Below are positions 36,777-46,163 of a stretch of DNA of 64,000 bases, in pieces. Under the pieces are notes generated by a model. That model was not told where the DNA came from. It ran no database searches and was given only the letters and a program-made list of their open reading frames with translations. A program made the translations under genes and the position numbers. This stretch comes from Sphingobacterium olei (lineage in GTDB: Bacteria > Bacteroidota > Bacteroidia > Sphingobacteriales > Sphingobacteriaceae), in NCBI RefSeq assembly GCF_005048855.1, contig NZ_SUME01000013.1, positions 37,834 to 101,833 on the forward strand, read 5' to 3'. Within the stretch, counting starts at the first letter, position 1. Each line of letters opens with the position of its first letter.

Positions 36777-38213
36777 TTACTCTGTTAAAATCACCTTTTT
36801 TAGGATTTCTTCACTGATAGCCTCAACAGGAACCGCGGAATTTGACAGAACGATTACAGCCGACTTGGCATCGGGAGCGATGCCGATAAAAGAACTGCTA
36901 CCGGCAGTGCCTCCATTATGGTTGTAATAGATGATATCGTCTACCATTGACATATGCCATGCAAGCCCGATATCGGTGTTAGGAGGGATGAAAAATGTGA
37001 ATTGTTTAGTCAGGGCCATTGCTTTTTCCAATGGAGATAAAGGCATCTGGAATTGAGATCGGGCATATAACAACATATCCTGGATGGTCGATTTTAAAGA
37101 ACCAGTTGCCGCGAGAGAAATAAAGTTCCAGGTCGGTACAGTATCTCCTTGTACATTGTACACTCTGACAAGCTGTTGCTCTTTGGAATTTACTTTCTCT
37201 ACGGTGTTTGTCATATGTAGTGGTTTGGTAATGACCTCTTCAATATTTTGAGCGTACGTTTTTTTGGTAATCATAGAAATTAACTCGCCTAATAAACCAT
37301 ATCCTACATTACTGTATTCGTATTCTTCTCCGACCTCCTTGGTTGCTTTAAAGTTTTTCAGGAAACTGAAGAGTTCTTTCTGGTCGTAATGTGCATAAGG
37401 ATCGCTTTCCACGAATTTGCTGCTTGTGTTCCAGTTTAACGCCATACGTGGCAATCCTGAAGTGTGGTTTGCCAAAGATTTAAAGGTTATTTTTTGTAAA
37501 TTGGGATTAGACTTTACCGAATCAGGTAAAAATTTAGCGATACTATCATCCAAGCTGATTACATTCTTTTCTACCAAATCAGCCAGAAGAGTAGCCGTAA
37601 ACGTTTTTGTAATTGATCCCAGTTCATATAAGGTGGTTGCAATAGGGAGGGTATTGTTATCTTTTTCAGTCTCTCCATAAAAAAAAGTATTTACTTTATT
37701 TCTATGAATCACACCGATGACCAAAGACTGCGTATTCCCTTTTTGGATGTATGTGCGTGCCACAGAGTCGATAAAAAAATCCAAGGGATTTTGCACTTCC
37801 ACTTTGGATATGACTTTTTCTTTTTTTTCTTCTACTTTTGCTTCATAGGGTTGAAAAGCGAGCGTATGATAGTTAAAATTGCTGTCTACACCCAATATGA
37901 ATAATAATTTCTGGTCCCCGATCTCTATCTTATATCCCGCTATACCATTTTGATATTTTTCTGGAGTTGCATTTTTTATTGTACCTAATGAATGCAGCTG
38001 GTTTAATATCCCTTTTAATTGAACAGAAGATATGGTCTTTTTGAAATTTTCGTCGGCCATATTATAGATGGAGTCCATTTGTTTCGTATTGAATAGGTAT
38101 TCAATTTGATTGTAAACGGCTCTGTTTTGTCTCTCTTCAATAGATTGAGCTTTTATTAATATAGTAAATCCGACTATACACAGCAGTGTACTGACTATTC
38201 GTTTCATATGCAA
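36777..38213 (-). CDS. Serine hydrolase (beta-lactamase/class C type) with N-terminal DUF3887-like domain
   Basis: A 478-residue exported protein with a signal peptide ending near residue 23 (KAQ). Residues 27-125 look like a DUF3887-type domain. The rest is a class C beta-lactamase/DD-peptidase fold, with nucleophile motif SITK at 200-203, YSN at 300-302 and a HNGGT third motif near 434. Such proteins are usually peptidases or esterases and seldom true beta-lactamases. It is on the same strand as the upstream LytTR gene but separated by 130 bases and a small palindrome. Confidence 0.86.
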   Translation of the reverse strand: MHMKRIVSTLLCIVGFTILIKAQSIEERQNRAVYNQIEYLFNTKQMDSIYNMADENFKKTISSVQLKGILNQLHSLGTIKNATPEKYQNGIAGYKIEIGDQKLLFILGVDSNFNYHTLAFQPYEAKVEEKKEKVISKVEVQNPLDFFIDSVARTYIQKGNTQSLVIGVIHRNKVNTFFYGETEKDNNTLPIATTLYELGSITKTFTATLLADLVEKNVISLDDSIAKFLPDSVKSNPNLQKITFKSLANHTSGLPRMALNWNTSSKFVESDPYAHYDQKELFSFLKNFKATKEVGEEYEYSNVGYGLLGELISMITKKTYAQNIEEVITKPLHMTNTVEKVNSKEQQLVRVYNVQGDTVPTWNFISLAATGSLKSTIQDMLLYARSQFQMPLSPLEKAMALTKQFTFFIPPNTDIGLAWHMSMVDDIIYYNHNGGTAGSSSFIGIAPDAKSAVIVLSNSAVPVEAISEEILKKVILTE

Positions 38214-38239
38214 ATGTTTGACTTTTAATGGTCATACGC

Positions 38240-38258
38240 CAGCCTACCGCAGGCTGGG
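38240..38258. repeat. Short GC-rich hairpin
   Basis: CCAGCCT and AGGCTGG flank ACCGC, a perfect 7-base stem. It sits between the LytTR gene and the serine hydrolase gene and could be a weak terminator or a dispersed palindrome; there is no T-run directly after it. Confidence 0.45.
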
Positions 38259-38346
38259 AATATCCATAGCTAATATCGTTCCGATTGTTTTACGTTTACG
38301 TCGTATCTAAGGATATTTCACAATACAAAAGTACAAAAACAATATG

Positions 38347-39084
38347 CTATAAACCAATCGTTTGTTTTAGTCGAGCGTATCCGGATTTGGAAATGCTTAC
38401 TTTTTCGCCGTTCAGCAATATACCTCGGTAACTTTCTTTTTCCATAGGTTCTATTTTAGCAAGCTGATCTACTTTAATGATAAATGATCGGTGCACACGT
38501 ACAAATTGCTTACTGTCCAATTGTTTCTCAAAAGATGACATGGTTTTATTTTTGAGGAACATGCCGTTTTGCGTGTGGATTTTAACATAATCATCGTAAG
38601 CTTCTAAAAAGATAATTTGCTGCGCCGGAATCAGTTTAATTTGGGTCCCGTTTTTGACAACGATTCGTTCTAATGTCTCTTCCTCAATATCTGTCTTTAA
38701 TTGTTGAAGACTTTGTTTCGGTTGCTGGTTACCATGGATATTTCGGAATTTTTCTAGGGCCTTTGAAAAACGCTCTTGATTGATGGGTTTCAGGAGATAA
38801 TCGACGGCATTTTTTTCAAAAGCACGAATTGCAAATTCCTCAAAAGCTGTTGTAAATATGACGTGCGGGAGTTCGTCGATAATTTCCAGCATCTCGAACC
38901 CTGTTAATTTTGGCATTTGGATATCTAGAAATATCAGATCGGGTTTGTGTTGTTGAATGGCTTTAGCACCTTCAAAACCGTCACCACATTCCGTGATGAC
39001 TTCAATATCACTTTCTTGTTCTAAATAATCGCGAATGATCATCCGAGCAAGAGGCTCATCGTCTATTATTATTACTTTAATCAT
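38347..39084 (-). CDS. LytTR family response regulator
   Basis: A 245-residue response regulator. The receiver domain spans about 1-120, with DDE at 8-10, phosphorylation Asp54 in FLDIQMP and Lys99 in LLKP. The LytTR DNA-binding domain is at about 143-245, with VKNGTQIKLIPAQQIIFLEA at its start and a conserved FVRVHRSFIIK. It overlaps the kinase gene by 8 bases, so it is the output of that sensor. Target genes are unknown. Confidence 0.93.
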   Translation of the reverse strand: MIKVIIIDDEPLARMIIRDYLEQESDIEVITECGDGFEGAKAIQQHKPDLIFLDIQMPKLTGFEMLEIIDELPHVIFTTAFEEFAIRAFEKNAVDYLLKPINQERFSKALEKFRNIHGNQQPKQSLQQLKTDIEEETLERIVVKNGTQIKLIPAQQIIFLEAYDDYVKIHTQNGMFLKNKTMSSFEKQLDSKQFVRVHRSFIIKVDQLAKIEPMEKESYRGILLNGEKVSISKSGYARLKQTIGL

Positions 39085-40126
39085 TTTGAGGAATTTTTAT
39101 GCGGGCAATAAATTTAGTTTCTGTTTTGTTGACGCTCAAAAGATCTGTGCGGCTGTAGATTAAAAATAATCTTCTGTGGATGCTGGTCAATCCAAAGCCG
39201 TTCCCTTTTTTATTCTGATACTGATCGGCTTCAAAAGGGTTTGAGATCTCTATCGTCAAGATGTTATTTTCCAGTGCAATGTGGGTTTCTATTAATACAT
39301 CACCTGTTACATTATACAGGCCGTGTTTAATCGCATTTTCCATTAGGGGTTGTACGATCATGCTGGGGACTTTTGCCTGCAAAACCTCGTCATCATAATG
39401 GAAAGCCGTATTTAATCTATGGCCAAATCTAACTTTTTCAATTTCGAGATAGAGTTCAAGGTGTTTGATTTCATCCGAAAGGGAAATAAGTTGTTTGTCG
39501 TCTTTTCGCATTGTTCCCCGTAGAAAATCCGACAGCTGAAAAGTCATTTTCTTTGCCATATCCGGTTTTGCACCAATCAATGCAATGATCGAATTTAAGC
39601 TATTGAACAGAAAGTGAGGCTGCAATTGTTGACGAAGGTTGTAAAGCTCTGCTTCACGTACCAGACGCTCAGATTCTTCTTTACGTTTTTTATTTTCCTC
39701 ATACTCTTCCTGTATATTCCAGGTGATATTGATTATTAGGATACAGAATAAAAGCAAGAAATTAATAATCGTACGGTAGGGAAGAATTTTATAATATTGT
39801 GTAATCGAAAAAGTATCTGATATTTGGTTGATAAGATATAGAGGGAGAAAAACACTCATTGCTGTCAAAAATAAGCAGATGAACAGTATTTTGAGATATT
39901 GATTCTTTCGGGGTAAGTAAAATTGTAACGAACTGAATATTAGATATGAACAAATTGTAATGCATAAAGCACCAAAGAGAGGCTCGTAAATAGATATGTC
40001 TTTGGATCTGTGCTCCAGCCAAACTAACATATATGAAACAACGAAGTATAGCGCAAAAATTATCCATGAACTCAGATGGATAAGACGCTTTTTGTTTATT
40101 TTTAATACCTCAGTAGAGTTTGACAT
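39077..40126 (-). CDS. LytS-like sensor histidine kinase
   Basis: A 349-residue kinase with four hydrophobic helices in the first 135 residues, a short coiled coil at about 140-165, and a His_kinase domain with HFLFNSLNSI at 171-180 (His171 is the phosphate acceptor). The ATP-binding part has QPLMENAIKHGL and GNGFGLTSIHRRL. The membrane part has no large extracellular loop, so it probably senses a membrane signal. It follows the LiaF-like gene by 8 bases and overlaps the response regulator gene. Confidence 0.92.
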   Translation of the reverse strand: MSNSTEVLKINKKRLIHLSSWIIFALYFVVSYMLVWLEHRSKDISIYEPLFGALCITICSYLIFSSLQFYLPRKNQYLKILFICLFLTAMSVFLPLYLINQISDTFSITQYYKILPYRTIINFLLLFCILIINITWNIQEEYEENKKRKEESERLVREAELYNLRQQLQPHFLFNSLNSIIALIGAKPDMAKKMTFQLSDFLRGTMRKDDKQLISLSDEIKHLELYLEIEKVRFGHRLNTAFHYDDEVLQAKVPSMIVQPLMENAIKHGLYNVTGDVLIETHIALENNILTIEISNPFEADQYQNKKGNGFGLTSIHRRLFLIYSRTDLLSVNKTETKFIARIKIPQND

Positions 40127-40134
40127 TTTATGGA

Positions 40135-41013
40135 TTAACTGTTTTTTATTGTTACATTTCCTAAGATAGAAGTTCCAGTGATATATAAATTTTTATTTTC
40201 GTCAAATGGATGGTTTATAATAACCCGACGGTCGTCATTTTCACTTAAAATGGACGAAATACTTGTCGAAACCATCCAATGTGGTGGAACAATAATCTTG
40301 GTGCTTCCAAATAGTTGAAAAACATCAATGACTATCGGTTGGGTAAGATCAGCCTGAAGTAAATTTATTTCTGTGCTTCCAAAAATGTTGGTCATACTTC
40401 CTCCCAAGAAGTTTTTGGATAGAATAATTTTTTTCGAACTCCCGAATATGGAATCTACTTTGAGGTAGTTTTCTGCATATCGATTATACGAATACCCCTT
40501 TTGCTCATTGGTATGAGCAAAAGGGTTTGAATCTGTTCTTTCATCCGAATTATTGACGTTTATGGGGTCATTCTCATCAACTCTTTTATCCCAGTCGAAT
40601 TCATCTCTAAAGGGTGGAGTGGGAGGAACTGGGGGAGTTTCAGGGTCGTCCGGCAGGGACGGCAATTTTCTGTTGCGTTGGATCAAATAAATCCCTAATA
40701 CGATTGCTAGCAATGGTATGAGTACTTTACCCGTTGAAAAATCCATCCAATTTTTCAACAAGAAAATGACCCCGATCGTGATCAATATGTAAGATGATTT
40801 TTTTTCAAATTTTGAATTAACACCTATTACGAGTCCTACTATAATCAATATGGAATGGAATCCGAACAACCAGGAAGGTATTAAAAAACCTAAGTTCAAA
40901 TTTTTTAATAATAAAAATGCACCAAATAACACGATGAAGGCCCCTACAATGGTAGCACTTTTGCTATTATTTGGAGGGGGGGGAGGTGTTTGATAATTTC
41001 TCTTTGTTTTCAT
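40135..41013 (-). CDS. LiaF-like membrane protein (DUF5668 and LiaF C-terminal domain)
   Basis: A 292-residue protein with about four hydrophobic segments between residues 20 and 125 (DUF5668-like), a Pro/Asp-rich linker and a C-terminal beta-helix-like domain with repeats of the form IFGSSK, IFGSTE and LFGSTK, as in LiaF-type proteins. LiaF proteins restrain a cell-envelope stress kinase in Firmicutes, and the downstream kinase and regulator fit that idea. The coding strand carries an eight-C run at 40976-40983, within codons 10-14 (PPPPP), prone to slippage. Confidence 0.82.
   Translation of the reverse strand: MKTKRNYQTPPPPPNNSKSATIVGAFIVLFGAFLLLKNLNLGFLIPSWLFGFHSILIIVGLVIGVNSKFEKKSSYILITIGVIFLLKNWMDFSTGKVLIPLLAIVLGIYLIQRNRKLPSLPDDPETPPVPPTPPFRDEFDWDKRVDENDPINVNNSDERTDSNPFAHTNEQKGYSYNRYAENYLKVDSIFGSSKKIILSKNFLGGSMTNIFGSTEINLLQADLTQPIVIDVFQLFGSTKIIVPPHWMVSTSISSILSENDDRRVIINHPFDENKNLYITGTSILGNVTIKNS
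40976..40983 (-). repeat. Homopolymer tract in the start of the LiaF-like gene
   Basis: Eight G on the plus strand (eight C in the coding strand) near codon 12. A one-base change would shift the frame just after the start. Confidence 0.7.
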
Positions 41014-41258
41014 TTGTTCGTTGTTTATAGTCCAAATGTAGAAATAGCTACAGATATGACTAATAGCATTTAGGTATACCTCATTTATACTTCGGTTAAT
41101 GACCTAAAAACATCGGTGAAAATAACACACTTCTTTTGTATTTGAAATAAGTAAATAAAAAAAACACTTTTTTTGGATAAAATTTGGACGTTTGAAATTA
41201 AATATTATATATTTATAACATAAAACATAGGATTTAAACTTAAATACTTACTAGACTA

Positions 41259-41597
41259 ATGGGAGATTTTGAAAACAAAGAGCGTGAAGAGGTATTTTCA
41301 AAAAAGGTGAGAGCGGGTAAACGTACTTATTTTTTTGATGTAAAAGCGACGCGATCAAACGATTATTATGTGACAATCACAGAAAGTAAAAAACGTTTTG
41401 AGGATGGACAGTTTATTAAACATAAAATTTTCTTATACAAAGAAGATTTTGAGAAATTTGCAGAAGGACTAACAGACGTAGTCGCGTACATCAAATCTAA
41501 TCAAGAAGTGGTTGAGAAGAGATATGAGCCCAGTCAAGATGATTCTGCCTACGAAAGTAATGGAGCATTAGTCGAAAAAGACGATTTTTCGTTCTAG
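41259..41597 (+). CDS. DUF3276 (PUR-alpha-like) protein
   Basis: A 112-residue protein of the DUF3276/PUR family, common in Bacteroidota. The strands RTYFFDVKATRSNDYYVTITESKK at about 23-46 form the first half of a PUR repeat, a Whirly-like fold that binds single-stranded nucleic acid. The C-terminal 25 residues are acidic and probably flexible. It is a single-gene unit with a terminator directly after it. Confidence 0.88.
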   Translation: MGDFENKEREEVFSKKVRAGKRTYFFDVKATRSNDYYVTITESKKRFEDGQFIKHKIFLYKEDFEKFAEGLTDVVAYIKSNQEVVEKRYEPSQDDSAYESNGALVEKDDFSF

Positions 41598-41620
41598 CGT
41601 AAATCATTTAACTAGATATG

Positions 41621-41648
41621 AGCCACTTTTTGAGTGGCTTTTTTTTTA
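41621..41648 (+). terminator. Terminator of the DUF3276 gene
   Basis: AGCCACTT and AGTGGCT with a short loop, followed by nine T. The gap to the next start (about 235 bases) holds no other feature that I recognise. Confidence 0.85.
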
Positions 41649-41882
41649 CCTCAGACTACCTTTGTCTATTCCGTTTAAATAGGAAAATGTACAGATAAAA
41701 GTTTATTTAGTAGTTGCTGTTTATTGGCATTATTGAGTAGCCGGTAAACTGAGTTGTTTTAATTCATATTGATCTCACTTAAGACGAGTTAGATGTTCCA
41801 TGAGAATTTTATTGTAAATATGTTACATGGTAATAGGAATACAATTGTTAATTTCGTGTTTCAATACATTATGATCAATTTT

Positions 41883-44009
41883 ATGAAGACATTGATATGC
41901 AACATTTTTGTTGCTGCGTTATTTATAACAGCCTACCCCCTAAAAGCACAAACCAAGCGTTTAAATTTTAATGAGTCATGGGGCAATGGGTATACGGTTA
42001 CAAAACCTGTTAACCAATATACGGGTTGGGCGGATGCTGAACATTATTTAGAGATAGACAAAGATAACCGTACAACGTACAAGGTAAATGTAAAGACAGG
42101 AGAAAAAAGTGCCTATGAGCGAGCTCCTTCTTCAGATGTAAGAGTGTTTGTCAAGGAGAATGATATTTACATTCAATTTGGACAGCAAGCGGCGCAAAGA
42201 GTAACGCAATCACCTGATCTAGAAGAGCAAAATCCTACCTTATCACCGGATGGAAAATACATTGCCTTTACTCGTAAGAGTAATTTGTTTAGTATCGATG
42301 TGTCGGGAACAAAAGAAATACAGTATACTACAGATGGCACAGATGTAATGTACAATGGTTGGTCATCGTGGGTGTATTATGAAGAAATTTTAGGACGACC
42401 CACAAATTATAAAGCCTTTTGGTGGTCGCCAGACAGTAAGCAAATAGCCTTCATGCGCTTCGATGACACAAAGGTGCCGATGTTCCCAATTTATGTTTCG
42501 AAGGGACAAAACGGTTACTTGGAAGAGACTCGCTATCCGAAAGCAGGACAGGATAATCCAGAGGTGAAAATCGGTTTTGTAAAAGTGGAGGGTTCTCCAA
42601 TAGTTTGGGCAGATTTTAATGAGAAAGATGACCAATACTTCGGTCAGCCTTATTGGAGTTTCAATAGTCAAACAATCATGGTACAATGGATGAATAGAGA
42701 CCAGACTAATTTGAAATTTTATGCCGTAAACCCGAAGAATGGAACAAAGAACGAAATTTATAATGAGGAGCAATCTTCTTGGATCAACCTGGATCATGAT
42801 GAACGAATTACCTATCTAGCGGATAATAAGCACTATATTCTTAAATCTGATAAAACCGGATGGGCACACTACTACCTCTACACATTAGCTGGTAAATTGT
42901 TGAATCCGATTACCACCGGAGATTGGCAAGTTTCTTCTTTGCAATATATCGACGAAAAGAATAAGGTCATTTATTTTACCGCTCGGAAAGAAAATTCTGC
43001 AACAGTAGATTTGTACCGCGTGGATTACTCTGGTAAAAACTTCAAAAGGTTAACTTTTGGTGATTTCACACATAATGTCCAAGTCTCTCCAGATGGTAAA
43101 TATTTCATCACAAACTATTCGAATGTAAAGGCGCCGAATAAGATCGCTTTATTGGATAATCAAGGTAAGGTATTAAAAGAGTTGGCTGATACAAAATCTG
43201 CTGATTTCGATGATTATAAAATTGGAAAAACAGAATATTTTACCATTAAGTCTGATGATGGTAAGTTTGACCTGCCGATAATTATTACGTATCCGACGGA
43301 CTTCGACGTAACAACCGAATATCCTGTCATAATGAGTATTTATGGTGGTCCCGATGCTGGATCTGTACGCAATACCTGGAAAGGTACATCTAATCAATAT
43401 TGGGCTGCTGAAGGAATAATTCAAATCGCCTGTGACCATAGAGCCTCGGGACATTATGGTAAACAAGGTGTTGCATTAATGCATCGAAATCTGGGAAATT
43501 GGGAACTAGTGGACTACATTACCGTAGCAAAATGGTTGAAGGCGAAACCTTGGGTAGCAAAAAACAAACTATTGATTACAGGACATAGTTATGGTGGATA
43601 CATGACTTGCCTGGCATTGACAAAAGGAGCTGATTATTTTGACTATGGTATTGCGGGGGCTCCGGTTACAGGCTGGGAATTGTACGACACCCATTATACT
43701 GAGAGATGGATGGACACGCCTCAAGATAATGCTGAAGGCTATAAAAACGGCTCTATTTTAACTTATGTAGATAAATATAAAGGCGGATTGCGTATCATGC
43801 ACGGTGATATGGATGACAATGTGCATATGCAGAATACCATTCAATTGGTGGATGCACTTACTGACCGAGCAGTGCCATTTGAGTTGATGATATATCCGGG
43901 CAGTAGACATGGATTTGAACGGTCTAAATCGCGGTATGACTTTAATGAAAGGGTACGGTTTTATTACCAATATCTATTGGAAAAGCCAGTGCCACCTACA
44001 TTTAAATAA
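41883..44009 (+). CDS. Prolyl oligopeptidase family S9B peptidase (dipeptidyl peptidase IV-like)
   Basis: An exported serine peptidase of 708 residues from this start. I chose 41883 as it gives a clean signal peptide (MKTLICNIFVAALF...KAQ); the frame extends upstream to 41793. The N-terminal beta-propeller covers about 30-460 and the alpha/beta-hydrolase domain the rest. Nucleophile Ser569 lies in GHSYGGY, the Asp is in HGDMDDNVH near 644, and the His is in SRHGF near 676. It should remove N-terminal Xaa-Pro dipeptides from peptides in the periplasm. The DW/EE motif that binds the N-terminus appears as YYEE near 165. Confidence 0.92.
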   Translation: MKTLICNIFVAALFITAYPLKAQTKRLNFNESWGNGYTVTKPVNQYTGWADAEHYLEIDKDNRTTYKVNVKTGEKSAYERAPSSDVRVFVKENDIYIQFGQQAAQRVTQSPDLEEQNPTLSPDGKYIAFTRKSNLFSIDVSGTKEIQYTTDGTDVMYNGWSSWVYYEEILGRPTNYKAFWWSPDSKQIAFMRFDDTKVPMFPIYVSKGQNGYLEETRYPKAGQDNPEVKIGFVKVEGSPIVWADFNEKDDQYFGQPYWSFNSQTIMVQWMNRDQTNLKFYAVNPKNGTKNEIYNEEQSSWINLDHDERITYLADNKHYILKSDKTGWAHYYLYTLAGKLLNPITTGDWQVSSLQYIDEKNKVIYFTARKENSATVDLYRVDYSGKNFKRLTFGDFTHNVQVSPDGKYFITNYSNVKAPNKIALLDNQGKVLKELADTKSADFDDYKIGKTEYFTIKSDDGKFDLPIIITYPTDFDVTTEYPVIMSIYGGPDAGSVRNTWKGTSNQYWAAEGIIQIACDHRASGHYGKQGVALMHRNLGNWELVDYITVAKWLKAKPWVAKNKLLITGHSYGGYMTCLALTKGADYFDYGIAGAPVTGWELYDTHYTERWMDTPQDNAEGYKNGSILTYVDKYKGGLRIMHGDMDDNVHMQNTIQLVDALTDRAVPFELMIYPGSRHGFERSKSRYDFNERVRFYYQYLLEKPVPPTFK

Positions 44010-44183
44010 AATCTTTGCACTTTCTTTATAGGAAGCCTTTTTTATTTCAAAAAATCACCCCTGTGTGAGATTTATACAGATATGGTTCCGAAGTAAATAA
44101 ATATGATATAATTTTCTAAACTTTTTGTTTTAAGATTGTTGTATTCCAAAAATTATATCATCTTTGCACTATTATTTAGCAAC

Positions 44184-44972
44184 ATGTTAGAGTTTCTTAA
44201 AGAAAGTACTTTTAAAGCAAACGATGTTATTTTTAGAGCTTTAGATATCTTAAAAAAACATTATTTTTCTATCGCCGGACTGTGTTTTATTCTGTTTGTA
44301 ATAAGTCAGCTGGCTGCATATTTTCCGGTGTACTTTTTGGAGTCGAATATGATAGCAAAAGTTGTTTTAATGCTGTTGACTATTGTTTTGTTTTTTGGAC
44401 TACAATTGGTGCTAATAAAACGGGCGATATTACTTTCGCAGGGTGTAGAACATAGTTCATTGATGCATTATATTCCTTCAACAAAACAATTTGTCAATTT
44501 TTTATTCGGACTTGTTTTGTGCTCCCTATTAACCGGTATCGTAACATTGGTGTCGGGAATTATCTGTTTTCCTTTGATTTATTTGGGCTTGGAGACGGAT
44601 TTCGTCATCTTCGAAATTGTCCCTGTTTTGACGGGTATAATTGTAACTGTTTTGCTTTTGAGAATAACATTTTTTCCTTTTTTTATATTGGAGAAGAATG
44701 TGAATTTTTTTAGAGCGGTAAAACTAAGTGTTGCATTTACAAAAGGTAATTTTTTTAAGATTGTTACGCTGTTTTTCTTTTTGGCGTTAACCTCTATCAT
44801 ATCTTTTGTACTTTTGAATCTTAGTTATAATATGACTGCCTTATTCTTTATGGCAATTAGTATTTTTTTAATAGTTCCGTTGGTAAGTTTGGCCATGGCT
44901 GTTGCTTATACGGATATGGTCGAAGAATATAAAGGGGGTGATGATCCTGAGCTGTTCAAAAATATAATATAA
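44184..44972 (+). CDS. Hypothetical multi-pass membrane protein
   Basis: A 262-residue protein with about six hydrophobic helices and an acidic C-terminus. The start at 44184 gives the natural N-terminus MLEFLKESTFKAND; the open frame begins at 44136. No family motif is clear, though the layout is like that of DUF975 or glycerophosphoryl diester phosphodiesterase membrane-domain proteins. It is 15 bases upstream of dxr and probably cotranscribed with it. Confidence 0.72.
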   Translation: MLEFLKESTFKANDVIFRALDILKKHYFSIAGLCFILFVISQLAAYFPVYFLESNMIAKVVLMLLTIVLFFGLQLVLIKRAILLSQGVEHSSLMHYIPSTKQFVNFLFGLVLCSLLTGIVTLVSGIICFPLIYLGLETDFVIFEIVPVLTGIIVTVLLLRITFFPFFILEKNVNFFRAVKLSVAFTKGNFFKIVTLFFFLALTSIISFVLLNLSYNMTALFFMAISIFLIVPLVSLAMAVAYTDMVEEYKGGDDPELFKNII

Positions 44973-44977
44973 AGGAG
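44971..44977 (+). promoter_or_regulatory. Ribosome binding site deciding the TTG start of dxr
   Basis: AAAGGAG lies 10 bases before the TTG at 44988. No in-frame ATG or GTG that keeps the GSTGSIG motif exists nearby, so this site supports the unusual start. Confidence 0.65.
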
Positions 44978-44987
44978 AATAAAAGCA

Positions 44988-46154
44988 TTGAACAAAAAAA
45001 GAATAGCTATACTGGGATCTACCGGAAGTATTGGGACGCAAGCTCTTGATGTTGTCCGTGCTTTTCCCGATCGATTTAATGTAACTGTGCTTACAGCGAG
45101 TAATAATGCGGAACAATTAATTCAACAGGCGTTAGAATTTAAACCAAAAATTGTTGTCATCGTTAACGAATCACATTATCTCTATGTAAAAACATCCCTG
45201 CAAGGTCTGCCTATCGAAGTTTTTTGTGGAAGTGAGGCGCTGGAAGCAGCAGTTGAATTGGAGGAAATTGATGTTGTTCTAAATGCAGTGGTTGGTTCGG
45301 CTGGATTACATCCTACAGTAAATGCTATCCGTCACGGTAAAGATATTGCATTAGCCAATAAGGAAACGTTGGTGGTGGCCGGAGAGTTAGTAATCGATTT
45401 GGTGAAAAAATATGGTGTTAAATTACTACCTGTTGATTCGGAGCATTCCGCTATTTTTCAATGTCTTACTGGTGAGGAATTAAATCCCATAGAGAAGATA
45501 TATCTTACAGCCTCCGGAGGCCCTTTCCGTGGGAAAGACCGTTCTTTTTTGGAAAATGTAACATGCGAGCAGGCATTGAAACATCCAAACTGGTCAATGG
45601 GTGCTAAAATTACAATTGATTCGGCATCATTGATGAATAAGGGACTTGAAGTGATAGAAGCGAAATGGCTTTTTGATTTGGAAACCGATAAAATAGATGT
45701 TATTGTCCACCCACAATCTATTATACATTCAATCGTACAGTTTCAGGATGGGTCCATGAAAGCACAAATGGGACTTCCTGATATGAAACTTCCTATTCAA
45801 TATGCGTTAACTTACCCTGTTCGTTTTTCGAACTCATTTCCTCGTTTTGATTTTATGAACCATGGATCATTGACATTTGAGAAGCCCGATTTAGACACAT
45901 TCCGAAATTTGAAGATGGCCTATCAAGCCTTGCGTGAGGGAGGTAATAGAGCTTGTGTCTTGAATGCCGCGAATGAAGTCGTAGTTGACGCATTTTTGAA
46001 GAACGAAATTTCTTTTTTGGGTATGAGCGACGTAATAGAAGAGACATTATGTCAGGTGAAAAATAGTACAACGTTACATATAGACGATTATATTGCCTAT
46101 GATTCCGAAAGTCGGATTGTGGCACGAGATTTAATACTTAAGAGTAAAAAGTAA
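44988..46154 (+). CDS. dxr: 1-Deoxy-D-xylulose-5-phosphate reductoisomerase
   Basis: Second enzyme of the MEP isoprenoid pathway, which converts DXP to MEP with NADPH. The cofactor motif GSTGSIGTQALDVV is at 10-23, the metal-site motif PVDSEHSA near 149-156 and the flexible active loop with SMGAKITIDSASLMNKG near 204-220. Length, 388 residues, is normal. The start is TTG at 44988, supported by an AAAGGAG ribosome site 10 bases upstream and the fit of the N-terminus to the family. It is followed by rseP 9 bases later, an arrangement seen in many bacteria. Confidence 0.95.
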   Translation: MNKKRIAILGSTGSIGTQALDVVRAFPDRFNVTVLTASNNAEQLIQQALEFKPKIVVIVNESHYLYVKTSLQGLPIEVFCGSEALEAAVELEEIDVVLNAVVGSAGLHPTVNAIRHGKDIALANKETLVVAGELVIDLVKKYGVKLLPVDSEHSAIFQCLTGEELNPIEKIYLTASGGPFRGKDRSFLENVTCEQALKHPNWSMGAKITIDSASLMNKGLEVIEAKWLFDLETDKIDVIVHPQSIIHSIVQFQDGSMKAQMGLPDMKLPIQYALTYPVRFSNSFPRFDFMNHGSLTFEKPDLDTFRNLKMAYQALREGGNRACVLNAANEVVVDAFLKNEISFLGMSDVIEETLCQVKNSTTLHIDDYIAYDSESRIVARDLILKSKK

Positions 46155-46163
46155 ATATTTTAG

